Positions 18,201-27,698 of a DNA stretch of 64,000 nucleotides are shown piece after piece; position 1 is the first letter of the stretch, and every line of letters starts with the position of its first letter. The notes beneath the pieces were generated by a model, which saw only the letters and a program-made list of their open reading frames with translations, did no database searches and was not told where the DNA came from. The translations under genes were made by a program, and so were the position numbers. The DNA is from Pseudanabaena sp. SR411 (lineage in GTDB: Bacteria; Cyanobacteriota; Cyanobacteriia; Pseudanabaenales; Pseudanabaenaceae), in the NCBI RefSeq assembly GCF_002251945.1, contig NZ_NDHW01000091.1:1-64000 (forward strand), read 5' to 3'.

Positions 18201-19148
18201 AAAATCGAAGCAGGACAGGTCGAGCTAATCTATACCAAAACTTCTATCAATCAGCTTTGTCAATCCTGTCTGGCGTTTGTCAAACAGCAGGCTCTCCAAA
18301 AACATATCCAAATGGATGTCAAAATCGATCCCCATTTGTCTGACATCTTGTTAGATGAGCGTCGTATGCGCCAAGTGTTGATTAATTTACTGAACAATGC
18401 TGTGAAATTTACCCCCGAAGGTGGACAGGTCAACCTAGAAGTTAGTAGGCAAGAGGATCTAGAAACTCAGAATAGATCTTGGCTAAGGTTTTCGATTATC
18501 GATACAGGCATCGGCATTGCGCCTGCAAATACCCCAAAATTGTTCCAACCCTTTGTCCAAATCGACAGTGCCTTAAACCGTAAATATGAAGGCACAGGGC
18601 TGGGGCTAGCCTTAGTCAAGCAAATTGTCGAACTGCATAAAGGTAAAGTAAGGTTGATTAGTGAATTAGATGTGGGAAGTTGCTTTATGATCGAGCTTCC
18701 CTACGAAACGGCTCTGCCTTCGTTACCTCCGATGATAAACCAGACTGCCTTTAACCTTGAAAGTAATCCCACAGAGCAGAAAGCATTACCATTGATCTTA
18801 CTTGCCGAAGATAATGAATCGAATATAAATACTATTAATGATTATCTAGAAGTCAAAGGATATCGCCTTGTCATTGCCAAAAACGGAGAGGAAGCGATCG
18901 CCCTTGCTAAAGCTCATCATCCTGACATAATTTTGATGGATATCCAAATGCCTGTGATCGATGGACTAGAAGCCACGAGACAAATTCGCCGCGATCCAGA
19001 TTTAGCTGAGATTCCGATTATTGCCTTGACGGCTTTGGCGATGACAGGCGATCGCCAAAAATGTCTGGATGCAGGTGCTACTGATTATTTAACGAAACCA
19101 GTTAAACTTAAGCTATTGGTTAAAACCATTCAGCAGCTTTTAAAGTAA
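15231..19148 (+). CDS. Hybrid histidine kinase: CBS2-PAS6-HisKA-HATPase-REC
   Basis: 1305 residues. A CBS pair (about 10-140) is followed by six PAS domains (155-285, 290-405, 410-530, 535-655, 660-785, 790-915), HisKA with His937 in [17 protein letters not shown], HATPase with DTGIGI and GTGLGL, and a receiver with Asp1237 in [16 protein letters not shown] domains 3, 5 and 6 closely resemble the last three of the kinase at 8575, whereas PAS 4 (WEWDIVTNALIWDDRMYKLYG) has its best relatives in the kinases at 31155 and 42357. The ATG at 15231 has AGGTGA five bases upstream and is preferred to GTG 15222. It ends opposite the convergent kaiB-like gene. Confidence 0.9.
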   Translation: MNPKSRLIQEKLMSVIVRQPLMVTPDTSVMSAIAMMGETGTSCVLVVTSKQKSDLIGIFTERDLVRVSIQAQPFDQLPIQTVMSHPVLTIQESALLDLNDVLRLFQQHQIRHLPVLDGDRLIGLLAKDVLTDLLAQTVLNSSDYAQEDIQKSDRYYSTLATAAPVAIFCFDEIFNCTYVNDRWSEMTGRSKESALGKGWMDALHPDDRDQLLAQWTEGYVQTDPTVRVVIHSEGRHLRPDGSINFFFVQVAKEIDADNQIVGYLGTLTDITARKQAELALQKSEKCYRALMDGASDAILLADHQGNLIEVNQKAEKLLGYSHDELTRLHMSQIHPPLALEAARNHFINIALNQSQPLESLVLRKDGRQIPVEITGSRIDVDGVMIIQGILRDISDRKQIESQLIESEAKFRRLVEGGNDLIWSADQYGVFTYLSPQFKDMFGWESDEWIGRAFIDLVHPDDISSLFADYVQTLQAGQKLNIAEFRHQHQDGRYIWMRINTTPVFNSEGVIIGYQGILTNINDRKQTELLLQDLSARLELALQSAQIGIWEWDIVTNALIWDDRMYKLYGVNPADFSGAYEAWINGMHPDDLPIALEDSRQALSGEKEYNTEFRVVLPNGSLRNLKAHAVIQRNEQGEPLRMIGLNYDMTERKQAELALQESQSFIQKIADASPNILYLYDIQEQRNVYTNREIFSTLGYSPEAIQAMGENFALNLLHPDDLQTVLPEYYDKMEVAQEGDIVEAEYRMRHVNGEWHWLHSRDAVFSRDAEGRVKQTIGTAEDISDRKLLEQSQNRLHAMLEAATDYILISDSSGKTIWHNTALKQLRGLDNDPMTPRSPIDYHPQWVVDFLCQQAVPIAIANGSWIGETALLDREGREIPVSQLLLAHKSPQGEVEFFSTIMRDMRFQKEYEQQLERTNAELLRATRLKNEFLATMSHELRTPLNSILGMTEALQEEVFGSVNERQTKALKTVEQSSYHLLTLINDILDVAKIEAGQVELIYTKTSINQLCQSCLAFVKQQALQKHIQMDVKIDPHLSDILLDERRMRQVLINLLNNAVKFTPEGGQVNLEVSRQEDLETQNRSWLRFSIIDTGIGIAPANTPKLFQPFVQIDSALNRKYEGTGLGLALVKQIVELHKGKVRLISELDVGSCFMIELPYETALPSLPPMINQTAFNLESNPTEQKALPLILLAEDNESNINTINDYLEVKGYRLVIAKNGEEAIALAKAHHPDIILMDIQMPVIDGLEATRQIRRDPDLAEIPIIALTALAMTGDRQKCLDAGATDYLTKPVKLKLLVKTIQQLLK

Positions 19149-19162
19149 TCTTTCAGACCGCA

Positions 19163-19480
19163 CTAATTAATTTTTTGTAACTCTAATCCATGTAGCACTT
19201 TTTCTTGATTGGATAAATCGCCAATAATTTGTTTAAGAGGCAGAGGTAATTTCTTGATTAAAGTGGGAACCGCGATAATCTGTTCTTTTCTAGCAATATG
19301 CGGATGCTCAATTAAATCAATTACCTCAATTTTGTATTGACCATTGAGGAATTCCTCACAAATTTTTTGCAAATTGGCGATCGCTAACAGTGATTTAGCT
19401 GATTTCCCTGCAACATATAGCCGTAGTTCCCATATTTCTTCTTTAGGTAGAGGCAGATTCTCTCTTGTATTGATATCCAT
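19163..19480 (-). CDS. KaiB-like protein (thioredoxin-fold)
   Basis: 105 residues, close to KaiB length. The central part [20 protein letters not shown], then [20 protein letters not shown] and the cis-Pro-like segment [20 protein letters not shown] match the KaiB family in order. KaiB binds the CI ring of KaiC after a fold switch in the clock; KaiB paralogues paired with KaiC2/KaiC3-type proteins have less-known roles, in stress and signalling. It lies 43 bases downstream of the KaiC-like gene on the same strand, so the two form a kaiC-kaiB pair, the reverse order of the canonical kaiABC operon. No kaiA is in the window. It converges on the kinase at 15231. Confidence 0.85.
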   Translation of the reverse strand: MDINTRENLPLPKEEIWELRLYVAGKSAKSLLAIANLQKICEEFLNGQYKIEVIDLIEHPHIARKEQIIAVPTLIKKLPLPLKQIIGDLSNQEKVLHGLELQKIN

Positions 19481-19523
19481 TGATTTCTGAGTTCCTAATA
19501 CCTCTGTTTGGTTTTAAAATGGT

Positions 19524-21233
19524 TTATAAATCTGTTTGATCGGCTTTGCGAAGGACTGACATTTTAACTTTACTGTCAGTTAAAACTTGTTGAGCAGTTT
19601 CTTCTTGCTGACTAAACATCTCTAATTCTGCTTGCTCAATCGCTAGTTGAATCTCAAGGGCTTTAATTTGAGCCTGTACCAGCGATTGTTGCTGCTCAAG
19701 TCGGAGCTTTTTACGGTCAAATTCTTGCTTGCGGTTGAGTTGGGTTAACTTCTCTTGGGATTGTTGTGCGACTCTTGCGGTTCCAGTCAGAAAGTTGTTC
19801 TGTCCTAAGTACACATCTACCAACTCTATACCATCACTCGTTAAGATAAATTCACGCACTTGATTAGAATGGTGCATACCACGAGATTTGAGAATATACA
19901 GAGTCCGATTGCGTTCTCCATTGGTTTCTGTAGTGCGGAGTTCTAGCCAAGTGTCCATCAGGGAAGATGTACCTAATTCTGTATGCTCAAAAGGAGAACC
20001 GCCTTGGAGTAGGTTAGTAAAAAAGACAGTGATTTGTTGAGATTTGAGTATGTCGATCAACCGCATGAGAAAATTCTTGGTTTGATTCACGGTTCCACTA
20101 GTGGCAAGGTTGCTCATGGGGTCAATCACAATTGATCTAGGCTGAAACTCTTTGATCCAAGACTGAATCGTGAGTAACCGCATCTCCAATCCATAGGCTG
20201 TTGGACGTACCGACTCAAATCGCAATAATCCACTTTCGACATGATGCGTCATGTTAAGTCCAACCGATCGCTGATTTCTAAGAATTTGTTGCGGTGCTTC
20301 TTCCATTGCTATATAAAGGCAGCGTTCGCCGCGATCGCAGGTTGCCGATGCAAAAAATCCTGCTAATGTCGTCTTCCCCGTTCCCGCCATTCCCGTAACC
20401 AAAATACTACTCCCCCGATAGTAACCATGATCATCTAACATCCCATCAAGTCGGGGGACTCCTGTAGAGACCCGTTCAGTTGATATCTCATAGTCTAGCC
20501 CAACTGAGGTAATCGGTATTACAGAAATACCATTTTCCTCAATCAAAAAGGGATATTCATTAGAGCTATGCCGAGAACCTCTATATTTGAATATTTGCAG
20601 ATAGCGGGTGGTGATTTCTTCAAAAGTTCTTTGCTCTAATCGAATTACGCAGTCCGAGACGTACTCTTCCAATCCTTGACGGGTTAAGACATTTGCGCCC
20701 CGTTCTCCTGTAATAATCGCAGTTACACCCTGTGACTTTAACCAACCAAATAAACGGCGTAACTCGGCTCGCACAATATTGGCGTTATTTAGCCCTGCGA
20801 ATAAAACTTCAATCGTATCTAAAACTACTCGCTTTGCCCCGATTTCGTCAATAGCACTGCCTAGTCTGATAAATAAGCCTTCAAGGTCATAATCTCCCGT
20901 TTCTTCTAAGCCAATAGGATTGATGTAAACATGGTCGATGATCAATTTGCCATCGGACACCAACTGATCGAGATCCCATCCTAGCGAAGTGACATTTTGG
21001 GTAATCTCCTCGGCTGTCTCTTCAAAGGTCATCAATACGCCTGCTTCATCATAGTCAATAGCACCATGCACTAGAAACTCCACCCCAAACAGAGTCTTCC
21101 CACAACCTGCGGAGCCACAGACTAGAGTTGGTCGCCCCTGAGGTAATCCTCCCCCAGTAATTTCGTCTAACCCTTGAATTCCTGTCGGACACTTAGGTAG
21201 TTGTTTTTTGAGATTATTGATAATTTCGACCAT
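19524..21233 (-). CDS. KaiC-like double-domain ATPase with coiled-coil tail
   Basis: 569 residues. The first RecA-like domain has Walker A GSAGCGKT (40-47) and the Glu pair in LMTFEETAEE; the second has GMAGTGKT (281-288) and YIAMEEAPQQ. This is the KaiC CI-CII plan. At the site equivalent to KaiC S431/T432 the protein has S423-S424 in GTSSLMDTW, so two serines replace Ser-Thr. The last 90 or so residues form a Gln- and Glu-rich coiled coil instead of the canonical KaiA-binding tail. These features point to a KaiC2/KaiC3-like paralogue rather than the core clock KaiC. It forms a pair with the kaiB-like gene downstream and diverges from the kinase at 21421 across 187 bases, which should hold both promoters. 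Its location inside a kinase array suggests control of, or by, those kinases. Confidence 0.88.
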   Translation of the reverse strand: MVEIINNLKKQLPKCPTGIQGLDEITGGGLPQGRPTLVCGSAGCGKTLFGVEFLVHGAIDYDEAGVLMTFEETAEEITQNVTSLGWDLDQLVSDGKLIIDHVYINPIGLEETGDYDLEGLFIRLGSAIDEIGAKRVVLDTIEVLFAGLNNANIVRAELRRLFGWLKSQGVTAIITGERGANVLTRQGLEEYVSDCVIRLEQRTFEEITTRYLQIFKYRGSRHSSNEYPFLIEENGISVIPITSVGLDYEISTERVSTGVPRLDGMLDDHGYYRGSSILVTGMAGTGKTTLAGFFASATCDRGERCLYIAMEEAPQQILRNQRSVGLNMTHHVESGLLRFESVRPTAYGLEMRLLTIQSWIKEFQPRSIVIDPMSNLATSGTVNQTKNFLMRLIDILKSQQITVFFTNLLQGGSPFEHTELGTSSLMDTWLELRTTETNGERNRTLYILKSRGMHHSNQVREFILTSDGIELVDVYLGQNNFLTGTARVAQQSQEKLTQLNRKQEFDRKKLRLEQQQSLVQAQIKALEIQLAIEQAELEMFSQQEETAQQVLTDSKVKMSVLRKADQTDL

Positions 21234-21420
21234 AAAATCAGACTATTTCAGCTATAAACCTTTAATCTATTTTAATTGTGACAGATCTCTGGTTATCTTT
21301 TACTTTGAGAGATGATAGATTGGATGTAATTATCTAAGAATAATTTTTGTATATCTAGATAAAACTTCATCACGTAGCTATAAATCTAAGCCTTTCGGAA
21401 TTCCTATCATCAAAACTTCT

Positions 21421-24400
21421 GTGATCAAAGCATTTAGTCCTCAAGTATTAGAACAGGCGATCGCTCATAATCTGCTAATTGTCAGCGCAGAGGATTCTTT
21501 GCGTGATGTGGTGCGATTGATCAATCAAGGACATAATCAGGATTCTGAGCGGGCAAGTCAATCTAACGAAAGAGCAGAATTGCCTAAAAGTTGTGTCTCC
21601 TGCGTTTTGGTTGTGGCTGAGTCTAAGCTGGTGGGGATTTTAACTCAGTCCGATCTGATTCGGTTAATGGTCATGGAATCGGATATCAGCAAAATCAAGG
21701 TTACAGAGGTGATGACTCATCCTGTTGTGACCATGAAGCGCTCAGAGTTTTATGACGTGGATACACCGCTTAAGTTGCTACGTCAATATCGCTTTAGTCA
21801 TTTACCACTTCTAAATGAGCATGGCTATCCGATTGGACTGGTTACCTTAAAAGAGCTACTAAAGGTAACTGACTACACATTACAACAAGATCAAATAAAA
21901 CAGATTGAATACGAATTATTTCTAACCACGATCGCTAATCGGATTCAATCGTCACTAGATTTACAAGTCATTCTTAAGGCGACCGTTCAAGAAGTTCGTC
22001 AATTTCTCAAAACAGACCGCGTGATCGTTTATAGCTTTGAGCCAGATTGGAGTGGAGTGGTAGTTGCCGAATCAGTTACTTCTTACTGCGATTCATTGCT
22101 GGGTCAGGTGATCACCGATCCGCACTTTGGCGAAGCGATGGTGGAGCCTTACAAAAATGGCAGAATCCAAGTCACAGATGATATCCATGTGGGATTGACT
22201 GATTGCCACACCAAGTTTTTGGAGCAAATTCAGGTGAAGGCGATCATCGTCGTGCCGATTTTGCTGGAAGATCAGCTTTGGGGATTGCTAGCTGCACAGG
22301 AGTGTTTGCAACCACGCTTTTGGGATCGGTCATCAGTAGCTTTGCTGCAACAACTTGCCACACATATTAGTATTGCGATCCGACAGTCAAATATGATGTT
22401 AGATTTGCAGCAACTCAATCAAGGATTGGAGAGCAAAATAGAAGAGCGAACTATAGAGTTAGCAAATAGTAAAAATCGTCTAAATCTGATTGTTTCTAGC
22501 ATCTCTGATGGCATCCTAATTGCTGATCAAGAAGGACGGATTGTTTTTGCTAATCCATCGGCAGCTAGAACCTTTGGAATGCCTATTGACCAACTCGTTG
22601 GCTTGAGCATTGGTGTACCCAACGTACTGAATAATCAATTTGAAATTACTTACTTAGCACCTGATGGGAAAATCGGGGAAAGTGAGATGCAAGTTGTACC
22701 AATTGAATGGGATCAACAACCTGCATATTTGATCTCTTTGCACGATATTACCGAACGTCTGCAAGCAGAGGCGAAACTACTGAGAATCCAAACGGCTCTT
22801 ACCGAAGCTCAGCAAATTGCCCATGTCGGTAGTTGGCAGGTGGACTTGACCACGCAGAAAATCACTTGCTCAGAAGAGATGTATCGTCTCTTAAGGCTGG
22901 AGCCTCAGCAGGAGGAGCAACCCGTTGATCATCTTGCTCAATATGTTTGTCCACAAGACCGAGATATCCTCGACCATCTGGGAGCGCGAGCAATTCAATT
23001 TGGCGAACCCTACGAATTAGACATACAGATTACTAGAGCTGATGGTTCAACTGGCTATTATTTTGTCAAGGGAACACCAAAACGCAATGCCTTAGGTGAA
23101 GTAACCCACTTGTTTGGTACTGCGATGGACATAAGCGATCGCAAAGCCAATGAGTCTAAGTTGCGTAGATATGAGCGAGTGGTGGCGGCTACTACTGATG
23201 CGATTATTCTCTATGATCGTAACTATAGATTCCAATTAGTTAATCAAGTCTATCTAGCTTGGCATAATAAAAAACTAGAGGAAGTGATTGGTTATAGTAT
23301 AGAAGAGTTTAAGGGAGAACGCTTTAGAAGTGTTATTCAGCCAAGACTAGATCGCTGTTTGGCAGGCGAAGTCCAACACTACGAAGAGTGGTTTGACTAT
23401 GGAGATGGCTCGCGGCGCTTTGTTCGAGTTGCTTATTCTCCCTATATCGAGATTGATGGCAGCATTACGGGAGTTCTCGCTAGTCTCCATGATCTGACGG
23501 AACTTAAGCAAATTGAAGAATCTCTACGGAAGAGTGAAGAACGTCTCAGTCGGTACTTCGATCAGCCTCTGCTCGGTATGGCGATTAGTAATCCTGACAA
23601 GAGTTGGCAAGATGTCAACAGTTGCTTATGCAATATGCTCGGTTATTCCCACGATGAAATGCTCCAAAAAACATGGGCTGAGATTACCCATCCTGAAGAT
23701 TTAGAAGCAAATCTGATTAAGTTTAATAAGGCTTTGGCAGGGGAGCTAGAAGGATATGTGATGGATAAACGCTTTGTTCGTAAGAATGGAGAAATTATCC
23801 ACACAATTATCTCAGTGCAATGCTTCCGTAATCCTGATCGGACGGCGAATTATTTTGTGCTGATGGTGCAGGATATTAGCGATCGCAAACGCGCTGAAGT
23901 CCAACTACAACTAACTAACGAAGAACTCTCCCGCGCCACACGCTTGAAGGATGAGTTTTTAGCCAACATGAGCCATGAACTTCGCACGCCCCTCAATTCC
24001 ATTCTCGGCATGACTGAGGCAATGCAAGAGCAGATTTTTGGCAGTATCAATGAACAGCAACGTAAAGCCCTCCAAACCGTTGAACGTAGTAGCGATCATT
24101 TATTAGCTTTGATTAATGACATTCTTGATGTTGCCAAAATTGAATCGGGACAGATTGAGCTAGACCTTACCCCCACGGATGTGGCTTCGCTCTGTCAATC
24201 TAGTCTTGCCTTCATCAAGCAGCAAGCTCTCAAAAAACGCATTCAGTTAGAGGTGAAGCTTCCCCAAAATCTACCCGACCAAATGTTGGATGAACGTCGC
24301 ATTCGTCAGGTATTAATTAATTTGCTGAACAATGCCATGAAATTCACCCCAGAGGGTGGTCGCATTACCCTAGAAGCATCTACTTATCAAGATCAGGAAC

Positions 24401-25095
24401 CATCGCATACTAACGATTGGCTTCGCTTTGCGATCACTGATACAGGTATCGGCATTGCCCCAGAAAATATTAATAAATTGTTTCAACCCTTTATCCAAAT
24501 TGATAGTGCTTTAAATCGTCAGTACTCAGGTACAGGATTGGGGCTAGCCTTAGTTAAGCAGATGGTGGAACTGCATGGCGGTAAAGTTGGCTTAACTAGT
24601 GAATTAGGTGTGGGCAGTTGTTTCATGATTGATTTGCCCTATACAGCTAATTCCTCGGAAACGGTAATGGTTACACCATCATTAGCTACTCCCGAACTTG
24701 AATCTCGATGGGTAAACCAAACTACTCAGATTCCCTTAATCTTGATGGCCGAGGATAATGAAGCTAACATCGTTACCGTTTCTAGCTATCTAGCCGCCAA
24801 GGGCTATAGCCTACTCGTTGCTAAAAATGGGCAAGAGGCGATCGCCTTAGCGAAATCTCACCATCCAGACTTGATTCTGATGGACATTCAAATGCCAGTC
24901 ATGGATGGAATAGAAGCAACTAGACAAATTCGCCGTGCTCCTGAGTTAATCAATGTTCCAATTATTGCAATGACAGCTTTGGCGATGACAGGCGATCGCG
25001 AAAAATGTTTAGGAGCAGGAGCCAATGAATACTTGACAAAACCTGTCAAACTAAAAGCATTATCCCAAATGATTCAAACTTTTTTGGCTCACTAG
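21421..25095 (+). CDS. Hybrid kinase: CBS2-GAF(bilin type)-PAS4-HisKA-HATPase-REC
   Basis: 1224 residues. A CBS pair (about 15-150) precedes a GAF (165-330) of cyanobacteriochrome type: the Cys-His dyad is C262-H263 in LTDCHTKFL, followed by QVKAIIVVPIL and LWGLLAAQEC..PRFW. The position of the DXCF motif reads D233-P-H-F, so the second cysteine is His and the chromophore would be held by one cysteine. Four PAS domains follow (350-450, 455-575, 580-710, 715-830), then HisKA with His852, HATPase (DTGIGI, GTGLGL) and a receiver with Asp1155. It probably senses light and nucleotides together. The GTG start at 21421 is the first in frame. The stop overlaps the next kinase's GTG by one base. Confidence 0.88.
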   Translation: MIKAFSPQVLEQAIAHNLLIVSAEDSLRDVVRLINQGHNQDSERASQSNERAELPKSCVSCVLVVAESKLVGILTQSDLIRLMVMESDISKIKVTEVMTHPVVTMKRSEFYDVDTPLKLLRQYRFSHLPLLNEHGYPIGLVTLKELLKVTDYTLQQDQIKQIEYELFLTTIANRIQSSLDLQVILKATVQEVRQFLKTDRVIVYSFEPDWSGVVVAESVTSYCDSLLGQVITDPHFGEAMVEPYKNGRIQVTDDIHVGLTDCHTKFLEQIQVKAIIVVPILLEDQLWGLLAAQECLQPRFWDRSSVALLQQLATHISIAIRQSNMMLDLQQLNQGLESKIEERTIELANSKNRLNLIVSSISDGILIADQEGRIVFANPSAARTFGMPIDQLVGLSIGVPNVLNNQFEITYLAPDGKIGESEMQVVPIEWDQQPAYLISLHDITERLQAEAKLLRIQTALTEAQQIAHVGSWQVDLTTQKITCSEEMYRLLRLEPQQEEQPVDHLAQYVCPQDRDILDHLGARAIQFGEPYELDIQITRADGSTGYYFVKGTPKRNALGEVTHLFGTAMDISDRKANESKLRRYERVVAATTDAIILYDRNYRFQLVNQVYLAWHNKKLEEVIGYSIEEFKGERFRSVIQPRLDRCLAGEVQHYEEWFDYGDGSRRFVRVAYSPYIEIDGSITGVLASLHDLTELKQIEESLRKSEERLSRYFDQPLLGMAISNPDKSWQDVNSCLCNMLGYSHDEMLQKTWAEITHPEDLEANLIKFNKALAGELEGYVMDKRFVRKNGEIIHTIISVQCFRNPDRTANYFVLMVQDISDRKRAEVQLQLTNEELSRATRLKDEFLANMSHELRTPLNSILGMTEAMQEQIFGSINEQQRKALQTVERSSDHLLALINDILDVAKIESGQIELDLTPTDVASLCQSSLAFIKQQALKKRIQLEVKLPQNLPDQMLDERRIRQVLINLLNNAMKFTPEGGRITLEASTYQDQEPSHTNDWLRFAITDTGIGIAPENINKLFQPFIQIDSALNRQYSGTGLGLALVKQMVELHGGKVGLTSELGVGSCFMIDLPYTANSSETVMVTPSLATPELESRWVNQTTQIPLILMAEDNEANIVTVSSYLAAKGYSLLVAKNGQEAIALAKSHHPDLILMDIQMPVMDGIEATRQIRRAPELINVPIIAMTALAMTGDREKCLGAGANEYLTKPVKLKALSQMIQTFLAH

Positions 25096-27698
25096 TGGAG
25101 TTACCTGTGATCAACTCTTTGCCTAGGGATCTTCTATCCGTAATCTCTCGCAACCCTCTGATCGTTGCGCCAGAGCTAAATGTGATCGAGGCGATCGCGT
25201 TGATGGATCAAAATGGCTCTAGTTATGTACTAGTGAGCAAAGAAAATTCGGCTGAGGTTATGGGGATACTCACAGCACGAGATATTATTCGCCTTAACTC
25301 CCAGCGCTTACCCTTAGACCAATTATCAGTTCAGACGGTGATGAGCCATCCCGTCATAACGCTCCAAACTTCAGAGCTTACGGATATCAATACTGCGATC
25401 AATGTTGTGATGACGCTATTTCAAGAGCATTCGATGCGACATTTACCTGTGCTAGAAGGCGATCGCCTAGTTGGAGTACTAGAAAAAGAAAACTTAACTG
25501 AGCTATTCTCCCAACCACAGAATCGTTTAGAAATAGGCGATCGGCAAATGGGCGATCGCCAAACAGAAGATGCCGAGTTTTGGGCAAGTGAACAACGTTC
25601 GCAAAAATTATTTGATGCTCTCCCTAAGATATCGGTACAGGGCTATAACAGCGATCGCCAAGTCATTTATTGGAATAGTGCTAGTGAAAAAATCTATGGC
25701 TATACCGCCGATGAAGCCCTCGGTCAGAATTTGGAAGCCCTGATTATTCCGCCACCGATGCGAGAGGTTGTGATTAATCTTGTGGATGCGTGGGTGAATG
25801 GTGGCGAGCCTATTCCTGCTAGTGAGTTAACCCTAATGGCAAAGGATGGATCTAGCGTTTTTGTCTACTCTAGCCATGTCTTACTAAATAACCCAAGGAA
25901 TGAGCCAGAACTATACTGCATTGATATTGACTTGAGCGATCACAAAAAATCCGAGTTTCTGATCAAGACTCAGAACCAGATTTTACAGAAAATCGCCCTA
26001 GGAGTAGCTCTGCCAGAAATCCTCAATGATATAGTTGTGGCGATCGAGGGACAGTTTGAGGATGGGCTATGTTCGATCATGCTCTGTAATTCTGAGGGGA
26101 GACTCTATCAAGGATTTAATTGTAGTAGGTTGCCGAAAAACTATACGGAAGTTATCAAAACCTTAACCATCGCTGAAGGCAACGGTTCCTGTGGTACAGC
26201 CGCCTATCGCAAAGAATTAGTGATTGTCAGTGATATTGCCACCGATCCACTCTGGCAAAACTGTAAGGAATTGGCTCTAGCAAATAATCTACGTTCTTGT
26301 TGGTCAGTGCCTGTGATTGATGCTCAAGATCAAGTCTTGGGAACTTTTGTGGTTTATCATCATGAAATTTGTGCGCCCACTCCAGTTGAGATTGAAGTTG
26401 TCAATTTGGCGGTAAATATTACTAGAATCGCGATCGAAAGCGAACAAGCTATGCAGACCCTTCAACAGTTAAATCAAACCCTCGAATCCAAAGTTGTCGA
26501 ACGCACTTTAGCTTTACAGAATTCAAATGCTCAACTGATCCATGCCACAAGGCTCAAAGATGAATTCCTTGCCAATATGAGCCATGAACTTCGCACCCCA
26601 CTTAATGCGATTTTAGGGATTTCTGAAAGCTTACAAGAAGGAATTTATGGCTTAATCAACGAACTGCAAAATTCGGCGATCGCGATGATTGAAAATAGTG
26701 GCAATCACTTGCTGTCCCTGATCAACGATATTTTAGAACTCTCAAAAATTGAAGCGGGTAAATTGGAACTGGATATCGCCCCTGTGTCTGTAGTCCACCT
26801 ATGTGAATCCAGTTTAAACTTGATCAGACAAATGGCAAGCAAAAAGAATATTCAACTGAGAAGCTCATGGCAAGATGACTTAGGCGTAATCTCTATCGAT
26901 GAGCGACGGATGCGACAGGTGCTAATCAATTTACTCAATAACGCTGTCAAGTTTACCCCAGAGGGAGGAGAGATTTCCTTAGAAGTTTATCTGGAAATGT
27001 CCGAGCTTTGCTTAGCGATCGCTGATACAGGTATTGGCATTGCGGCAACCAATCTCGATCAGCTTTTTCAACCCTTTGTCCAAATTGATGCTAGCCTCAA
27101 TCGCCAATATGAAGGTACTGGGCTAGGACTCAGTTTAGCCAAGGAAATTGTGGAACTTCATGGCGGCTCGATCTCTGTGCGTAGCGAGCTAGGTAAAGGC
27201 AGTTGTTTTATCGTGCGGCTTCCTTACCATTTAGTAACAGAGATCCCTACTTTGGCGAAGGGCATGACAATTCCAACGACATCATCGACCTCTTCATTAA
27301 CTCACCAATCTGAAACTAGTCCGTTAATTCTCATCGCCGAAGATAATCAGTCAAATATTGATATTCTCGTTAATTATCTAGAATTTCTGGGATATCGGTT
27401 TGAGATCGCTAAAAATGGACAAGAAGCGATCGAGATGGTTAAATCTAATCAACCTGATCTAATCCTGATGGACATCCAAATGCCAATTATGGATGGACTA
27501 GAAGCAACTAAACAAATTCGTCTCGATCTCAACTTGGTGAATATCCCAATCATTGCATTGACAGCATTAGCGATGGCTGGTGATCGCGATCGTTGCATTG
27601 CGGCGGGAGCTAATGAATATTTTAGTAAGCCTATTCGACTCAAAGAACTATCCCAGATGATTCAAACCCTGCTAGCCACTCAGAAGAGATACCCGTGA
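25095..27698 (+). CDS. Hybrid histidine kinase: CBS2-PAS-GAF-HisKA-HATPase-REC
   Basis: 867 residues. Order: CBS pair (about 10-145), PAS (165-285), a GAF (295-455) of the subtype with GNGSCGTAAYRKE, a coiled linker, HisKA with His497 in [16 protein letters not shown], HATPase ([23 protein letters not shown]) and a receiver with Asp793 in [13 protein letters not shown]. The GAF has a Cys in GSCGTAA but not in the bilin position, so it is not expected to bind a chromophore; a sister GAF is in the kinase at 46101. The GTG start overlaps the previous stop by one base, and the stop overlaps the next GTG by four bases: translational coupling on both sides. Confidence 0.9.
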   Translation: MELPVINSLPRDLLSVISRNPLIVAPELNVIEAIALMDQNGSSYVLVSKENSAEVMGILTARDIIRLNSQRLPLDQLSVQTVMSHPVITLQTSELTDINTAINVVMTLFQEHSMRHLPVLEGDRLVGVLEKENLTELFSQPQNRLEIGDRQMGDRQTEDAEFWASEQRSQKLFDALPKISVQGYNSDRQVIYWNSASEKIYGYTADEALGQNLEALIIPPPMREVVINLVDAWVNGGEPIPASELTLMAKDGSSVFVYSSHVLLNNPRNEPELYCIDIDLSDHKKSEFLIKTQNQILQKIALGVALPEILNDIVVAIEGQFEDGLCSIMLCNSEGRLYQGFNCSRLPKNYTEVIKTLTIAEGNGSCGTAAYRKELVIVSDIATDPLWQNCKELALANNLRSCWSVPVIDAQDQVLGTFVVYHHEICAPTPVEIEVVNLAVNITRIAIESEQAMQTLQQLNQTLESKVVERTLALQNSNAQLIHATRLKDEFLANMSHELRTPLNAILGISESLQEGIYGLINELQNSAIAMIENSGNHLLSLINDILELSKIEAGKLELDIAPVSVVHLCESSLNLIRQMASKKNIQLRSSWQDDLGVISIDERRMRQVLINLLNNAVKFTPEGGEISLEVYLEMSELCLAIADTGIGIAATNLDQLFQPFVQIDASLNRQYEGTGLGLSLAKEIVELHGGSISVRSELGKGSCFIVRLPYHLVTEIPTLAKGMTIPTTSSTSSLTHQSETSPLILIAEDNQSNIDILVNYLEFLGYRFEIAKNGQEAIEMVKSNQPDLILMDIQMPIMDGLEATKQIRLDLNLVNIPIIALTALAMAGDRDRCIAAGANEYFSKPIRLKELSQMIQTLLATQKRYP

